DNA of 64,000 bases from Microbacterium esteraromaticum (GTDB lineage Bacteria > Actinomycetota > Actinomycetes > Actinomycetales > Microbacteriaceae). The position numbers and the translations under genes are program-made. Below, piece by piece: positions 32,538-39,601 of the stretch (its first letter is position 1; every line of letters starts with the position of its first letter). The stretch is from positions 2,728,001 through 2,792,000 of the forward strand of contig NZ_JAFBBS010000001.1 in the NCBI RefSeq assembly GCF_016907315.1, in the 5' to 3' direction. The notes under the pieces were generated by a model. It saw only the letters and a program-made list of their open reading frames with translations. It was not told the DNA's origin and searched no databases.

Positions 32538-33386
32538 TCAGCGTTCGCAGGTCTCGTAGACATAGCCATGGTCACCCGGCACGACGAGGTTGCGGTCGCG
32601 CAGGATCATCGCCCTCGGCGAGGCAGGTTCGGCGCACATTGCAGTGAAGTCCCGCGTAAGCCGATCGACGTACTCGATGTCGATGACCTGATCGCCGTAC
32701 ACCGCCGTGTACGCACCGCACTCGTCGTACGCTGCGCATTCCTCGGCGATGGCGAAGTCGAAACGCGCCTCGTCGTGCAGAAGCCGGGCGAACTCCGCAG
32801 CATTCTTCTGCCCGGCCGACAGCCCTGCGTCGTGCGCCAGACGGGCGAGCCGGGTGGCGAGCGCCAGGTTGTCGCTCATCGTCAGGGCGCCATCCGAGCG
32901 CGTGAAGCTGTCGAGATTGTCGAATTCCACCCCGTCGAACCCGTCGGCAGCGCATCCCTCGATCCACGGAGTCAGCATCCGCGTGATTGCCTCGCGGTTC
33001 GTCGCTGTCGAGGTGTCGAGCAGGATCTCATCGGGCCAGTCGGGGTCGGTGACCGGTCCCTCCTCGTTCACGAGCAGCGTCTCGCGCAGCCAGAGATCCT
33101 TCTCTCCCGGCTGCGTCTGGAACGCGTTCACGTAGCAGATCGAGTACGCGCCGTCGGCAGGTTCCGCCGTGCGATCTCGCACCACCAGCGACACCCCCGG
33201 AGGCGGCGAGTAGGCACCGCCCAGCTGATAGTCGACTGACCCGTCACTTGGGAGGGCCGCCACCGCTTCGTCCTCAGGGGCAGAGGCAGCCGGACCGCAT
33301 CCGACTGCCAGCACCCCCGCCGTGCACAGGACCGTGAGTGCGATCGCGCGACGCAGCGTCGGCGCTGAACGCGAAGTTTCGGGCAT
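32538..33386 (-). CDS. Lipoprotein with endo-alpha-1,4-polygalactosaminidase-like (GH114/TM1410) domain
   Basis: 282 residues. A signal and lipobox (LAVGCGPAA, Cys at about 30) place it on the outer face of the membrane. The catalytic TIM-barrel-like domain has SICYVNAFQTQPGE, then DGFDGVEFDNLDSFTRSDG, where the E-x-D-N-x-D cluster is the usual active site of GH114, and FAIAEECAAYDECGAYTAVYG. The family cleaves alpha-1,4-linked galactosaminoglycans of biofilm exopolysaccharides. The ATG at 33386 is supported by a TATGCT -10 element 6 bases upstream; the open frame further upstream is a shadow of the hydrolase gene. Confidence 0.78.
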   Translation of the reverse strand: MPETSRSAPTLRRAIALTVLCTAGVLAVGCGPAASAPEDEAVAALPSDGSVDYQLGGAYSPPPGVSLVVRDRTAEPADGAYSICYVNAFQTQPGEKDLWLRETLLVNEEGPVTDPDWPDEILLDTSTATNREAITRMLTPWIEGCAADGFDGVEFDNLDSFTRSDGALTMSDNLALATRLARLAHDAGLSAGQKNAAEFARLLHDEARFDFAIAEECAAYDECGAYTAVYGDQVIDIEYVDRLTRDFTAMCAEPASPRAMILRDRNLVVPGDHGYVYETCER

Positions 33387-33392
33387 CCGGCC

Positions 33393-33398
33393 AGCATA
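33393..33398 (-). promoter_or_regulatory. -10 element TATGCT, leaderless start of the GH114-like gene
   Basis: On the minus strand TATGCT is followed by GGCCGG and the ATG at 33386. Confidence 0.58.
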
Positions 33399-33449
33399 CG
33401 GACCGACGCTCAGGGCGTAGCCTGGCGGTGTCGACCCCAGGGAGCAGCC

Positions 33450-33614
33450 ATGTCTGATCAGTCGCAGAACACCACCGACACGCACGGGCCCACCATCCCC
33501 GAGCTCGAAGAGGACGAGACCATCGCGCCTCGACCCGAAGAGGAGATCGCAGACGTGCTCAGGGCAGAGCCCGATGTCGCGGATCACTCGGCGCATCGAC
33601 CGGACGAGAACTGA
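33450..33614 (+). CDS. Small acidic protein, 54 residues
   Basis: A short gene of 54 residues, very acidic (about 18 Asp/Glu) and without Cys, Trp or hydrophobic segments, so probably disordered. It reads MSDQSQNTTDTHG, a PTIPELEEDE block and an acidic C-terminus ending HRPDEN. GGGAGC precedes the ATG, and a TAGCCT -10 element lies at 33418-33423, giving a leader of about 20 bases. Codon use fits the window. No family is recognised. Confidence 0.6.
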   Translation: MSDQSQNTTDTHGPTIPELEEDETIAPRPEEEIADVLRAEPDVADHSAHRPDEN

Positions 33615-33719
33615 GGGCAGGGACGAACAACGCCTTCGGATGCAGCTCATCAGCGCGCCCCGGTACGCTGGTTCGTGGCCGTCTTCGCGCCGACCGCAGA
33701 CCGGAAGTGAGCACTCATC

Positions 33720-34289
33720 GTGACCCAGCCCAGCATCTTCGAGCCCGAAGGCCGCGCCGTCCCCTTCGTCGATGAGGGTGAAGGCCCCGTCACGCTCGTG
33801 CTGGTCACGAACCGCAGCCTCGAGGCAGACGGCCTCGGCGTCATCTCCCACTACCTCGCGGAGGAGGCCGGATTCCGCGTCGTGCGCATCGGCTCCCGCG
33901 AGGCGAACGACGGCCTCACCGCGAGCGACCGCGCTGCGGATGCCGCTGCGGTGATCGAAGACCTCGGCATCGCCGACACCTGGATCGGCGGCCACGGACA
34001 CGGCAGCACCATCGCCCGGACCTTCGCCGTCGAGCACCCGGAGCGCGTCAACGGCCTGCTGATGCTCGGTGTCGAAGACGAGCAGATCCCGCTCGCCGGT
34101 GGCATCCCCGTGCTGATCATCCAGGCAGAGAACGACGAGGTCACCCCCGCAACGAACGCCGAGGCGCTGCAGGCGACCGCGCCTGAGCGCGCGACCATCA
34201 CCCGCATCCCCGGTGCCGACCACTACTTCGTCGCAACGCACCCGATCGAGACAGCCGTGGTGATCGAGGAGTACCTCGACTGGGACTGA
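33720..34289 (+). CDS. Alpha/beta hydrolase-fold protein lacking the nucleophile Ser
   Basis: 189 residues. The fold is visible from VTLVLVTNRSLEADG, the nucleophile-elbow region WIGGHGHGSTIARTFAVEHPERV, the acid region VPVLIIQAENDEVTP and the His region IPGADHYFVATHP. The elbow reads G-H-G-H-G where active hydrolases have G-x-S-x-G, so the nucleophile is replaced by His while the Asp and His positions remain. It may be a binding protein or use another mechanism. A TACGCT element lies at 33663-33668; GGAAGTGAG precedes the GTG start. Confidence 0.72.
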   Translation: MTQPSIFEPEGRAVPFVDEGEGPVTLVLVTNRSLEADGLGVISHYLAEEAGFRVVRIGSREANDGLTASDRAADAAAVIEDLGIADTWIGGHGHGSTIARTFAVEHPERVNGLLMLGVEDEQIPLAGGIPVLIIQAENDEVTPATNAEALQATAPERATITRIPGADHYFVATHPIETAVVIEEYLDWD

Positions 34290-34295
34290 GCGGGC

Positions 34296-34769
34296 TCAGC
34301 CCGCGCGCAGATCCTTCCGCATGAAGATCTGCTCGGTGCCGTCGTCGTGCGGCACCCGTTCGCTGATGCGGTAGCCGCAGCTCTCGTAGAGACGGATGTT
34401 GGCCTCGCTGAGGCTGCCCGTGAACAGCTCCGCCTCCTTCGCGCCGCTGTGCTGCTCGGCGGTGTCGAGCAGGCCGCGCCCGATGCCCTCGCCCTGCATG
34501 TCGGGGGCGATCGCGATGCGGCCGACGAGCAGCAGGTCTCCGTCGATGCGTCCTCGCAGCGCACCCACGAGCCTGCCGTCCACGCGCGCAGTCCAGCCGT
34601 AGCAGTCGGCGAGCTCCGCCTGCACCGCCTCGAGGGTCTGGGTCAGGGGAGGCATGTCGACGCTGCCGTAGATCTGCGCTTCTGAGACGAACGCCGCTCG
34701 CTGCAGGGTGAGCACCTCTCCGGCGTCATCTGTCGAGATCGGGGCATACGTCACTTCGGGGGAGGCCAT
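34296..34769 (-). CDS. GNAT family N-acetyltransferase
   Basis: 157 residues. The acetyl-CoA loop is VGRIAIAPDMQGEGIGRGLLDTAEQ (about residues 82-106), followed by ELFTGSLSEANIRLYESCGYRISER. Substrate is unknown. GGAGG lies close to the ATG. It converges with the hydrolase gene only 6 bases away, and a short GCGGG-CTCAG-CCCGC hairpin spans the junction (34290-34304). The acyltransferase gene lies 7 bases upstream on the same strand, so they are probably co-transcribed. Confidence 0.83.
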   Translation of the reverse strand: MASPEVTYAPISTDDAGEVLTLQRAAFVSEAQIYGSVDMPPLTQTLEAVQAELADCYGWTARVDGRLVGALRGRIDGDLLLVGRIAIAPDMQGEGIGRGLLDTAEQHSGAKEAELFTGSLSEANIRLYESCGYRISERVPHDDGTEQIFMRKDLRAG

Positions 34770-34776
34770 GCCTCCA

Positions 34777-35343
34777 TCATCCCTCTTCGCGCAGGCGCGG
34801 CTCGACGCGGTGCTCCGGCCGCAGTCCCGCCTTGTCCGCGTAGAACGCGCGGATGCGATCCATGTCAGCGCGGATGTCGCCGCTCAGGTCCATGGTCGGT
34901 CCGAGCCCGGACGTCATGGTGGTGCGGTCGACGTAGCCGAGGGTCACCGGCATCCCGGTCTCGCGGGCGATGCGGTAGAAGCCCGACTTCCAGTGAGTGT
35001 GGCCGCTGCGGGTGCCGTCCGGCGTGACCACCAGGCCGAAGACCTCCCCCTGCCGAGCCATCTCGACGACGTCGCCGACGACGCGACCAGGATCGTCGCG
35101 GTCGACCGGGATGCCGCCGAGCGCCCGCATGATCGGACCACGCCACCCACGGAACAGGCTCTTCTTTCCCAGCCAGCGCACATCGATGCCCAGGCGCCAG
35201 GCGATCGCGAGCATGAGCACGAAGTCCCAGTTCGACGTGTGCGGAGCCCCGATCAGCACCGACGGCCGCTGCGGTGCCGGTTCTGACCGCAGCGTCCAGC
35301 GGCTGAGACTCCAGAACAGACCGGCGATCACGCGACGAAGCAT
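34777..35343 (-). CDS. 1-acylglycerol-3-phosphate acyltransferase-like (LPLAT) protein
   Basis: 188 residues. The acyltransferase block I is GAPHTSNWDFVLML (the H-x4-D motif, His at about 35), block II GKKSLFRGWRGPIMRALGGIPVDR, and block III VVTPDGTRSGHTHWKSGFYRIA. This short soluble subgroup differs from PlsC and often has unknown acceptor specificity. The ATG at 35343 has TAGCGT exactly 6 bases upstream. It leads a two-gene unit with the GNAT gene. Confidence 0.83.
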   Translation of the reverse strand: MLRRVIAGLFWSLSRWTLRSEPAPQRPSVLIGAPHTSNWDFVLMLAIAWRLGIDVRWLGKKSLFRGWRGPIMRALGGIPVDRDDPGRVVGDVVEMARQGEVFGLVVTPDGTRSGHTHWKSGFYRIARETGMPVTLGYVDRTTMTSGLGPTMDLSGDIRADMDRIRAFYADKAGLRPEHRVEPRLREEG

Positions 35344-35349
35344 CCCTCA

Positions 35350-35355
35350 ACGCTA
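35350..35355 (-). promoter_or_regulatory. -10 element TAGCGT, leaderless start of the LPLAT gene
   Basis: On the minus strand TAGCGT is followed by TGAGGG and the ATG at 35343. Confidence 0.6.
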
Positions 35356-35472
35356 GGGGAGCGACCATACTCAGGACGGCATGCAAATCAACCCCCTCGG
35401 GGCGGTCGCCGTCGCGATGGTACTTTCGCGACGCGTCCACAGCGCGGGCGCAGAACGGATGAGGTGATACGC

Positions 35473-36030
35473 ATGGCAGAGAAGCGAAGCAGCAGCACGT
35501 CGACCAAGAAGAGCGGTGGCGGCAAGAAGGCCGCCGCTGTGACCACGACTCCGCGTCAGAACGCCGAGAGCGGCTTCAAGGCATCTGGCGAGCTGACGAA
35601 GAACATGCAGGCGGTGCTCGTCGACCTGATCGAGCTGTCGCTGCAGGGCAAGCAGGCCCACTGGAACGTCGTCGGCCGCAACTTCCGCGACACGCACCGT
35701 CAGCTCGACGAGATCATCGAGGCGGCACGCGAGTTCAGTGACGAGGTGGCGGAACGGATGCGGGCGCTGCACGCCGTGCCGGACGGACGCACCGCGACCG
35801 TCGCGAAGTCCACCACGCTGCCGGCCTACCCGACGGGCGAGGTGTCGACCACCGACACGATCGATCTGATCACCGAGCGGCTGGACGCCACGGTCGCCAC
35901 CATGCGCGACGTGCACGACCAGGTCGACGAAGAGGATCCGACCTCGGCCGACATCCTGCACGGGATCATCGAGAAGCTCGAGCAGTTCGCCTGGATGGTC
36001 AGCGCCGAGAACCGTACGCCGGCTGTCTGA
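35473..36030 (+). CDS. dps: Dps family DNA-binding ferritin-like protein
   Basis: 185 residues from the ATG at 35473, which has GAGGTGAT well spaced upstream. The first 35 residues are rich in Lys, Ser and Thr (KRSSSTSTKKSGGGKKAAA), a basic tail likely to bind DNA. The ferroxidase site shared between subunits is seen in LQGKQAHWNVVGRNFRDTHRQLDEIIEAAREFSDEVAERM (His, His/Asp, Glu). Dps stores iron and protects DNA in stationary phase. It ends in a very strong hairpin. Confidence 0.93.
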   Translation: MAEKRSSSTSTKKSGGGKKAAAVTTTPRQNAESGFKASGELTKNMQAVLVDLIELSLQGKQAHWNVVGRNFRDTHRQLDEIIEAAREFSDEVAERMRALHAVPDGRTATVAKSTTLPAYPTGEVSTTDTIDLITERLDATVATMRDVHDQVDEEDPTSADILHGIIEKLEQFAWMVSAENRTPAV

Positions 36031-36046
36031 CCTCCGCTGTCATACG

Positions 36047-36081
36047 ACGAGGGCCGTCACCCACTGGGTGACGGCCCTCGT
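36047..36081. terminator. Bidirectional terminator between dps and the HesB-like gene
   Basis: A perfect 16-base stem (ACGAGGGCCGTCACCC and complement) with a 3-base loop, between converging genes. TGTTG follows on the plus strand. Confidence 0.85.
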
Positions 36082-36097
36082 GTTGCGTGGATGGCGC

Positions 36098-36388
36098 TCA
36101 GGCCGGCTGCGGAAGCAGGCTGAACGACACGGCGCCCTGCTCGTCGACCGAGGCGTCGAGCACCTTGTCGTCGAGCGCGTCGGCGGCGGCCTTCTCGAGG
36201 AACACGCGGATGTCCTCGTCGCCGATGATGGAGTCGCCCGGTTCGGGCGTGGGGGCGACCGTCACCGCGAACCGCGGCTCGGTCTCGGTGCCGGACGAAT
36301 GGATGCGGAGTCCGGCATCCGGCGTCGTGCTCTGCTGGGCGACGATGGTCGCCGCGATCGTGTTTGCGTTCTCGGTCAGGGTGAGCAT
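36098..36388 (-). CDS. HesB/IscA-fold protein without cysteines
   Basis: 96 residues beginning MLTLTENANTIAATIVAQQ, the usual start of actinobacterial HesB-annotated proteins, with a beta-rich body (LRIHSSGTETEPRFAVTVAPTPEPGD) and LDASVDEQGAVSFSL near the end. A-type scaffold proteins ligate Fe-S clusters by three Cys (C-x(n)-C-x-C), but this sequence has no Cys at all. A cluster-carrier role is therefore unlikely; it is a fold relative of unknown function. GAAGGAGA precedes the ATG at 36388. Confidence 0.72.
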   Translation of the reverse strand: MLTLTENANTIAATIVAQQSTTPDAGLRIHSSGTETEPRFAVTVAPTPEPGDSIIGDEDIRVFLEKAAADALDDKVLDASVDEQGAVSFSLLPQPA

Positions 36389-36534
36389 CGGCTCTCCTTC
36401 CGGTTGCGGACACCACACCGTACGGCGCGATGTCCGTGCCACGATTCCGCACCTGCCCTGCGGGTTCAAGCTCAGAGCGTCACTCTGAGGGGTTTCACAC
36501 CGAGCGCTTGCACGCCTCACAGAAACGCGCGAGG

Positions 36535-37020
36535 TCAGCGCTCGCGGCGCAGGAGCATCGGCAGTCCTAGCCAGAGCAGCAGGATGACGACCAGACCGAT
36601 CCCGCCCGCGATGAAGGCGAAGACGTGGTTGAACGTGAAGTCGATGATGAGCACGGTGACCCCGACCGTGAGGGCTGCGATCACGACCATGTTCGCCTTG
36701 ACGATGCGGTGCGCGACGTGGACCAGCTCGGGCTTTCGACCCTTGGCGAACAGGATCCGATGCATGCCCACGGGGGTGAGGGCGAGGATGGTGGCTGTCG
36801 CCGCGAGCAGCACGAGCACGATGTAGAGCAGGCGCTGCAAGTCGCTCAGGTCGCGGAACAGCGGCTGGAAGGCCACCGCAAGAAGGAAGCCGGTGAGTAT
36901 CTGCGTGCCGGTCTGCATGACCCGCAGCTCCTGCATGAGCTCTTCCCAATTGCGATCAGCGCGCTCGGTCGTGGTCTCGTCACGTCCATCGTCCTTCGCG
37001 TCGGCATGTGGGTCCTTCAT
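36535..37020 (-). CDS. DUF6328 family membrane protein
   Basis: 161 residues from the ATG at 37020. A charged N-terminus with NWEELMQELRVMQTGTQILTGFLLAVAFQPLF (the family hallmark) is followed by four membrane helices, near 47-65, 76-95, 118-138 and 142-158. Function is unknown. The frame extends 17 residues further upstream; 37020 is preferred because TAGCGT lies 8 bases before it and the hallmark spacing fits. About 145 bases separate it from the HesB-like gene, without a clear hairpin. Confidence 0.8.
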   Translation of the reverse strand: MKDPHADAKDDGRDETTTERADRNWEELMQELRVMQTGTQILTGFLLAVAFQPLFRDLSDLQRLLYIVLVLLAATATILALTPVGMHRILFAKGRKPELVHVAHRIVKANMVVIAALTVGVTVLIIDFTFNHVFAFIAGGIGLVVILLLWLGLPMLLRRER

Positions 37021-37028
37021 GACATCGG

Positions 37029-37034
37029 ACGCTA
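37029..37034 (-). promoter_or_regulatory. -10 element TAGCGT at the DUF6328 gene
   Basis: It ends 8 bases before the ATG at 37020 on the minus strand; nearly leaderless. Confidence 0.42.
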
Positions 37035-37107
37035 CACGGATGCACCGTGATGCGACGAGGGGCTTGCGCACGGTCCCGGGCTCGCTCCCGCGTCACTGCA
37101 GCGGGCG

Positions 37108-37113
37108 TACGAT
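37108..37113 (+). promoter_or_regulatory. -10 element TACGAT, leaderless start of the 74-residue gene
   Basis: TACGAT is followed by CGAGGG and the ATG at 37120. Confidence 0.52.
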
Positions 37114-37119
37114 CGAGGG

Positions 37120-37344
37120 ATGTCAGAGAACCAGGCCCCCGAGATCCCGTCGCGCGTCCTCTCCGCGCCGCCGGGTCTGCAGCTGATCGGCGCCGATGCC
37201 GCCGGGCTGTGCGCTGACGGCCACTGCGTGGTCCCCGCCGCGGGTCAGGATGCCGGATCGGCAGAGGCTGCGACGGCTGATAAGGCCGCTGCGTCGGCGC
37301 ACCAGGAGCCGGATGCCGGCGCATCCGGTACGCACTCGGACTGA
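37120..37344 (+). CDS. Small Ala-rich protein with a paired-Cys motif
   Basis: 74 residues. The N-terminal half is conserved in look (ILSAPPGLQLIGADAAGLCADGHCVVP) and carries a C-x4-C pair; the second half is low-complexity Ala/Glu/Asp. There is no signal peptide or membrane helix. The two cysteines could bind metal or form a disulfide, which is inference. The start is supported by the -10 spacing. Confidence 0.5.
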   Translation: MSENQAPEIPSRVLSAPPGLQLIGADAAGLCADGHCVVPAAGQDAGSAEAATADKAAASAHQEPDAGASGTHSD

Positions 37345-37351
37345 CGAGGGT

Positions 37352-37936
37352 CTACCCGGCACCGCGCTCGGCGCGATGCTGCAACGCAGTGGCCAGCTCA
37401 GTCGCGATCAGAGGATCGTCGTCGAGCGGCACGGCGAGGGCGAGCAGTGATCGGCTGAAGTGGTTGCGCAGCCCTGCGGCGAGGGTGATGTCGACGATCT
37501 GCCGATCGGTGAACCCGTGTTCGCGGAGAGCCGCAGCATCGGCATCCGTCATCTCACGCGGTGACGACGAGAGCCGTGCGGCGTAGTGGATGACCGCCTG
37601 CTCGGCCGCAGTGAAGGCGGAGTCGTCGTCTGCGGCGAATGCGCGCAGGCCGGCCTCATCAGCCACGCCCGCGGTCATCGACTTGCGGGCGTGCGCGACG
37701 AGGCAGTGCGATGAGCCGATCGCGCGGGCAGCGCCCAGGGTGGCGGCCTCGTAGACGCGGATGCCTATCGACGGCACAACCGCCTTCACGAGGGCGACGA
37801 AGGCGTCATGCGCCTCGGGATTCACCGCCATCGCAGCGGTGTAGGAGTGCACGAAGCCGTCGGCGGCGATGTCCTCTTCGTACATCGCCGCGACGGCTCC
37901 GCTGGCGTCGTCCGACGCCGGGGTGCGGATGATCAT
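37352..37936 (-). CDS. Carboxymuconolactone decarboxylase / AhpD-like protein
   Basis: 194 residues, helical. The AhpD-like core is around IRVYEAATLGAARAIGSSHCLVAHARKSM (residues about 59-87). The usual C-x-x-C-x2-H redox site is altered to S-S-H-C, so the first Cys is missing while the second Cys and the distal His remain. A second conserved block is TDRQIVDITLAAGLRNHFSRSLLAL. Such proteins act as peroxidase-type or alkylhydroperoxide reductase partners, but loss of one Cys argues against a disulfide mechanism. The ATG is set by TACCGT 6 bases upstream. Confidence 0.75.
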   Translation of the reverse strand: MIIRTPASDDASGAVAAMYEEDIAADGFVHSYTAAMAVNPEAHDAFVALVKAVVPSIGIRVYEAATLGAARAIGSSHCLVAHARKSMTAGVADEAGLRAFAADDDSAFTAAEQAVIHYAARLSSSPREMTDADAAALREHGFTDRQIVDITLAAGLRNHFSRSLLALAVPLDDDPLIATELATALQHRAERGAG

Positions 37937-37942
37937 GAACGG

Positions 37943-37948
37943 ACGGTA
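37943..37948 (-). promoter_or_regulatory. -10 element TACCGT, leaderless start of the AhpD-like gene
   Basis: On the minus strand TACCGT is followed by CCGTTC and the ATG at 37936. Confidence 0.52.
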
Positions 37949-37977
37949 CTCCGCTGCGCACCCCGGCGGAAGAGGTG

Positions 37978-39453
37978 TCAGTGACCGCCGTGGACCGACG
38001 CGCCCTCGGTGTCATCCTCGGGCTTGCGAATGATGAACGCACCGATGATCGTCACGGAGGCGATGATCGCGCCGATCGTGACAGAGGTGCGCGTTCCCGC
38101 TGCGACGGCGGCGGGCACGTCCGTGCCGCCGCCGGCATTCACGACGGCCGTGAAGACGGCCATCATCACGGCGATGCCTGCAGCGCCCGCGACCTGCTGG
38201 ATGGTGCCGATCACCGCGCTGCCGTACGAGTAGAACTTCGGCTTGAGCGAGGCGAGCGACGCCGTGAACAGCGGTGTGAACGACAGCGCCAGGCCGACCG
38301 AGAGCAGTGTCTGCGCAACCAGAACCAGCCAGATCGAGCTCTCGACGGTCAGAGTCGTGAACAGCCACAGCATCGACGCGGCGAGGATCGACCCGGGGAT
38401 CAGCAGGATGCGAGTGCCGTGACTGTCGTAGATGCGGCCGATCACCGGCCCGAGCAGGCCCATGGCCAGGGCGCCCGGCAGCACGACGAGGCCGGCGTCG
38501 AGAGCCTTCAGCTGCAGGGCGTCCTGCAGGAACAGAGGGATGACCGTGATGCTGCCGAAGAACGCCAGCGACAGCAGGAACATCTGGATCATCGAGAGCG
38601 TGAAGTCCTTCGAGGCGAACACGCGCAGGTCGAGCAGTGCGTCATCGTCACGCTGGAGGCGCACCTGACGTGCCAGGAACAGCGCCAGACCGACGGCGCC
38701 TACCGCGAGGGCGATCGCCATCGGAGCCCAGCTGGCTCCCTTGCCCAGACCGCCGATCTGGCTCAGGCCGAACACCAGGCCGCCGAAGCCGAAGGCCGAG
38801 AGCACCACCGAGACCAGATCGATCGGGGCGTGCATGGTCTCGCCGACGTTCGTCAGCCAGCGCCATCCGATGAACATTGCGATCAGCGCGATGGGCAGCA
38901 CCACGACGAAGATCGCACGCCAGCCGAAGTGATCGAGCAGGAACCCCGACATCGTCGGGCCGATCGCGGGGGCCAGCGACATGACGATGCTGACGCGGCC
39001 CATCATGCGCCCGCGCGAGGCGGCGGGCACGAGGTTCATGATCGTCGTCATGAGCAGGGGCATCATCACTGCCGTGCCCGAGGCCTGCACGACGCGGGCG
39101 ACGAGCAGCACGGCGAAGCCGGGCGCGAGGGCGGCGATCAGCGTGCCGGTCGAGAAGAGCACCATCGCGCCGAGGAACATCTGCCTGGTCGTGAAGCGGC
39201 GCAGCAGGAAGCCCGTGATCGGGATCACGACGGCCATCGTCAGCATGAATGCGCTGGTCACCCACTGGGCGGCGATGGGAGTGATGGCGAGATCGCTGAT
39301 CAGGTGCGGGATCGCCATGCCCATCGTCGTCTCGTTGAGAATCGCGACGAACGCGGCGGTGAGCAGCACCCAGATCACCGCCATGTCCTTCGCGGGGATG
39401 AGGCCGGCGGAGGGCGGGGAGACGGGAGTAGACCCGGTGTGAACGGCAGACAT
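37978..39453 (-). CDS. MFS drug efflux transporter, DHA2 (EmrB/QacA) family
   Basis: 491 residues with 14 predicted membrane helices. Family motifs are visible: FVAILNETTMGMAIPHLISDL (motif D1), LLRRFTTRQMFLGAMVLFSTGTLI (motif A), RVVQASGTAVMMPLL (motif B) and MSLAPAIGPTMSGFLLDHFGWRAIFVV (motif C, the antiporter motif). The family exports drugs or dyes by proton exchange; the substrate is unknown. TTCGAGGAGACTC provides the binding site. The 40-base gap to the AhpD-like gene downstream holds that gene's own -10. Confidence 0.92.
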   Translation of the reverse strand: MSAVHTGSTPVSPPSAGLIPAKDMAVIWVLLTAAFVAILNETTMGMAIPHLISDLAITPIAAQWVTSAFMLTMAVVIPITGFLLRRFTTRQMFLGAMVLFSTGTLIAALAPGFAVLLVARVVQASGTAVMMPLLMTTIMNLVPAASRGRMMGRVSIVMSLAPAIGPTMSGFLLDHFGWRAIFVVVLPIALIAMFIGWRWLTNVGETMHAPIDLVSVVLSAFGFGGLVFGLSQIGGLGKGASWAPMAIALAVGAVGLALFLARQVRLQRDDDALLDLRVFASKDFTLSMIQMFLLSLAFFGSITVIPLFLQDALQLKALDAGLVVLPGALAMGLLGPVIGRIYDSHGTRILLIPGSILAASMLWLFTTLTVESSIWLVLVAQTLLSVGLALSFTPLFTASLASLKPKFYSYGSAVIGTIQQVAGAAGIAVMMAVFTAVVNAGGGTDVPAAVAAGTRTSVTIGAIIASVTIIGAFIIRKPEDDTEGASVHGGH

Positions 39454-39589
39454 GAGTCTCCTCGAAGGTGATGCAGAAGGCGAATGGCCGCGCGAGACGG
39501 CAGGCGGCTGGCTGAGCGGCCGGCGGCGAAGGTCAGCCGTCCATCCTAACCTTTGCCGGCGGGACGGTATTCCCGCATCATCCGCGGAC

Positions 39590-39595
39590 TAGCCT
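39590..39595 (+). promoter_or_regulatory. -10 element TAGCCT at the ABC exporter gene
   Basis: TAGCCT ends 6 bases before the ATG at 39602. The gap is GAGGGG, which can also serve as a binding site. Confidence 0.52.
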
Positions 39596-39601
39596 GAGGG
39601 G

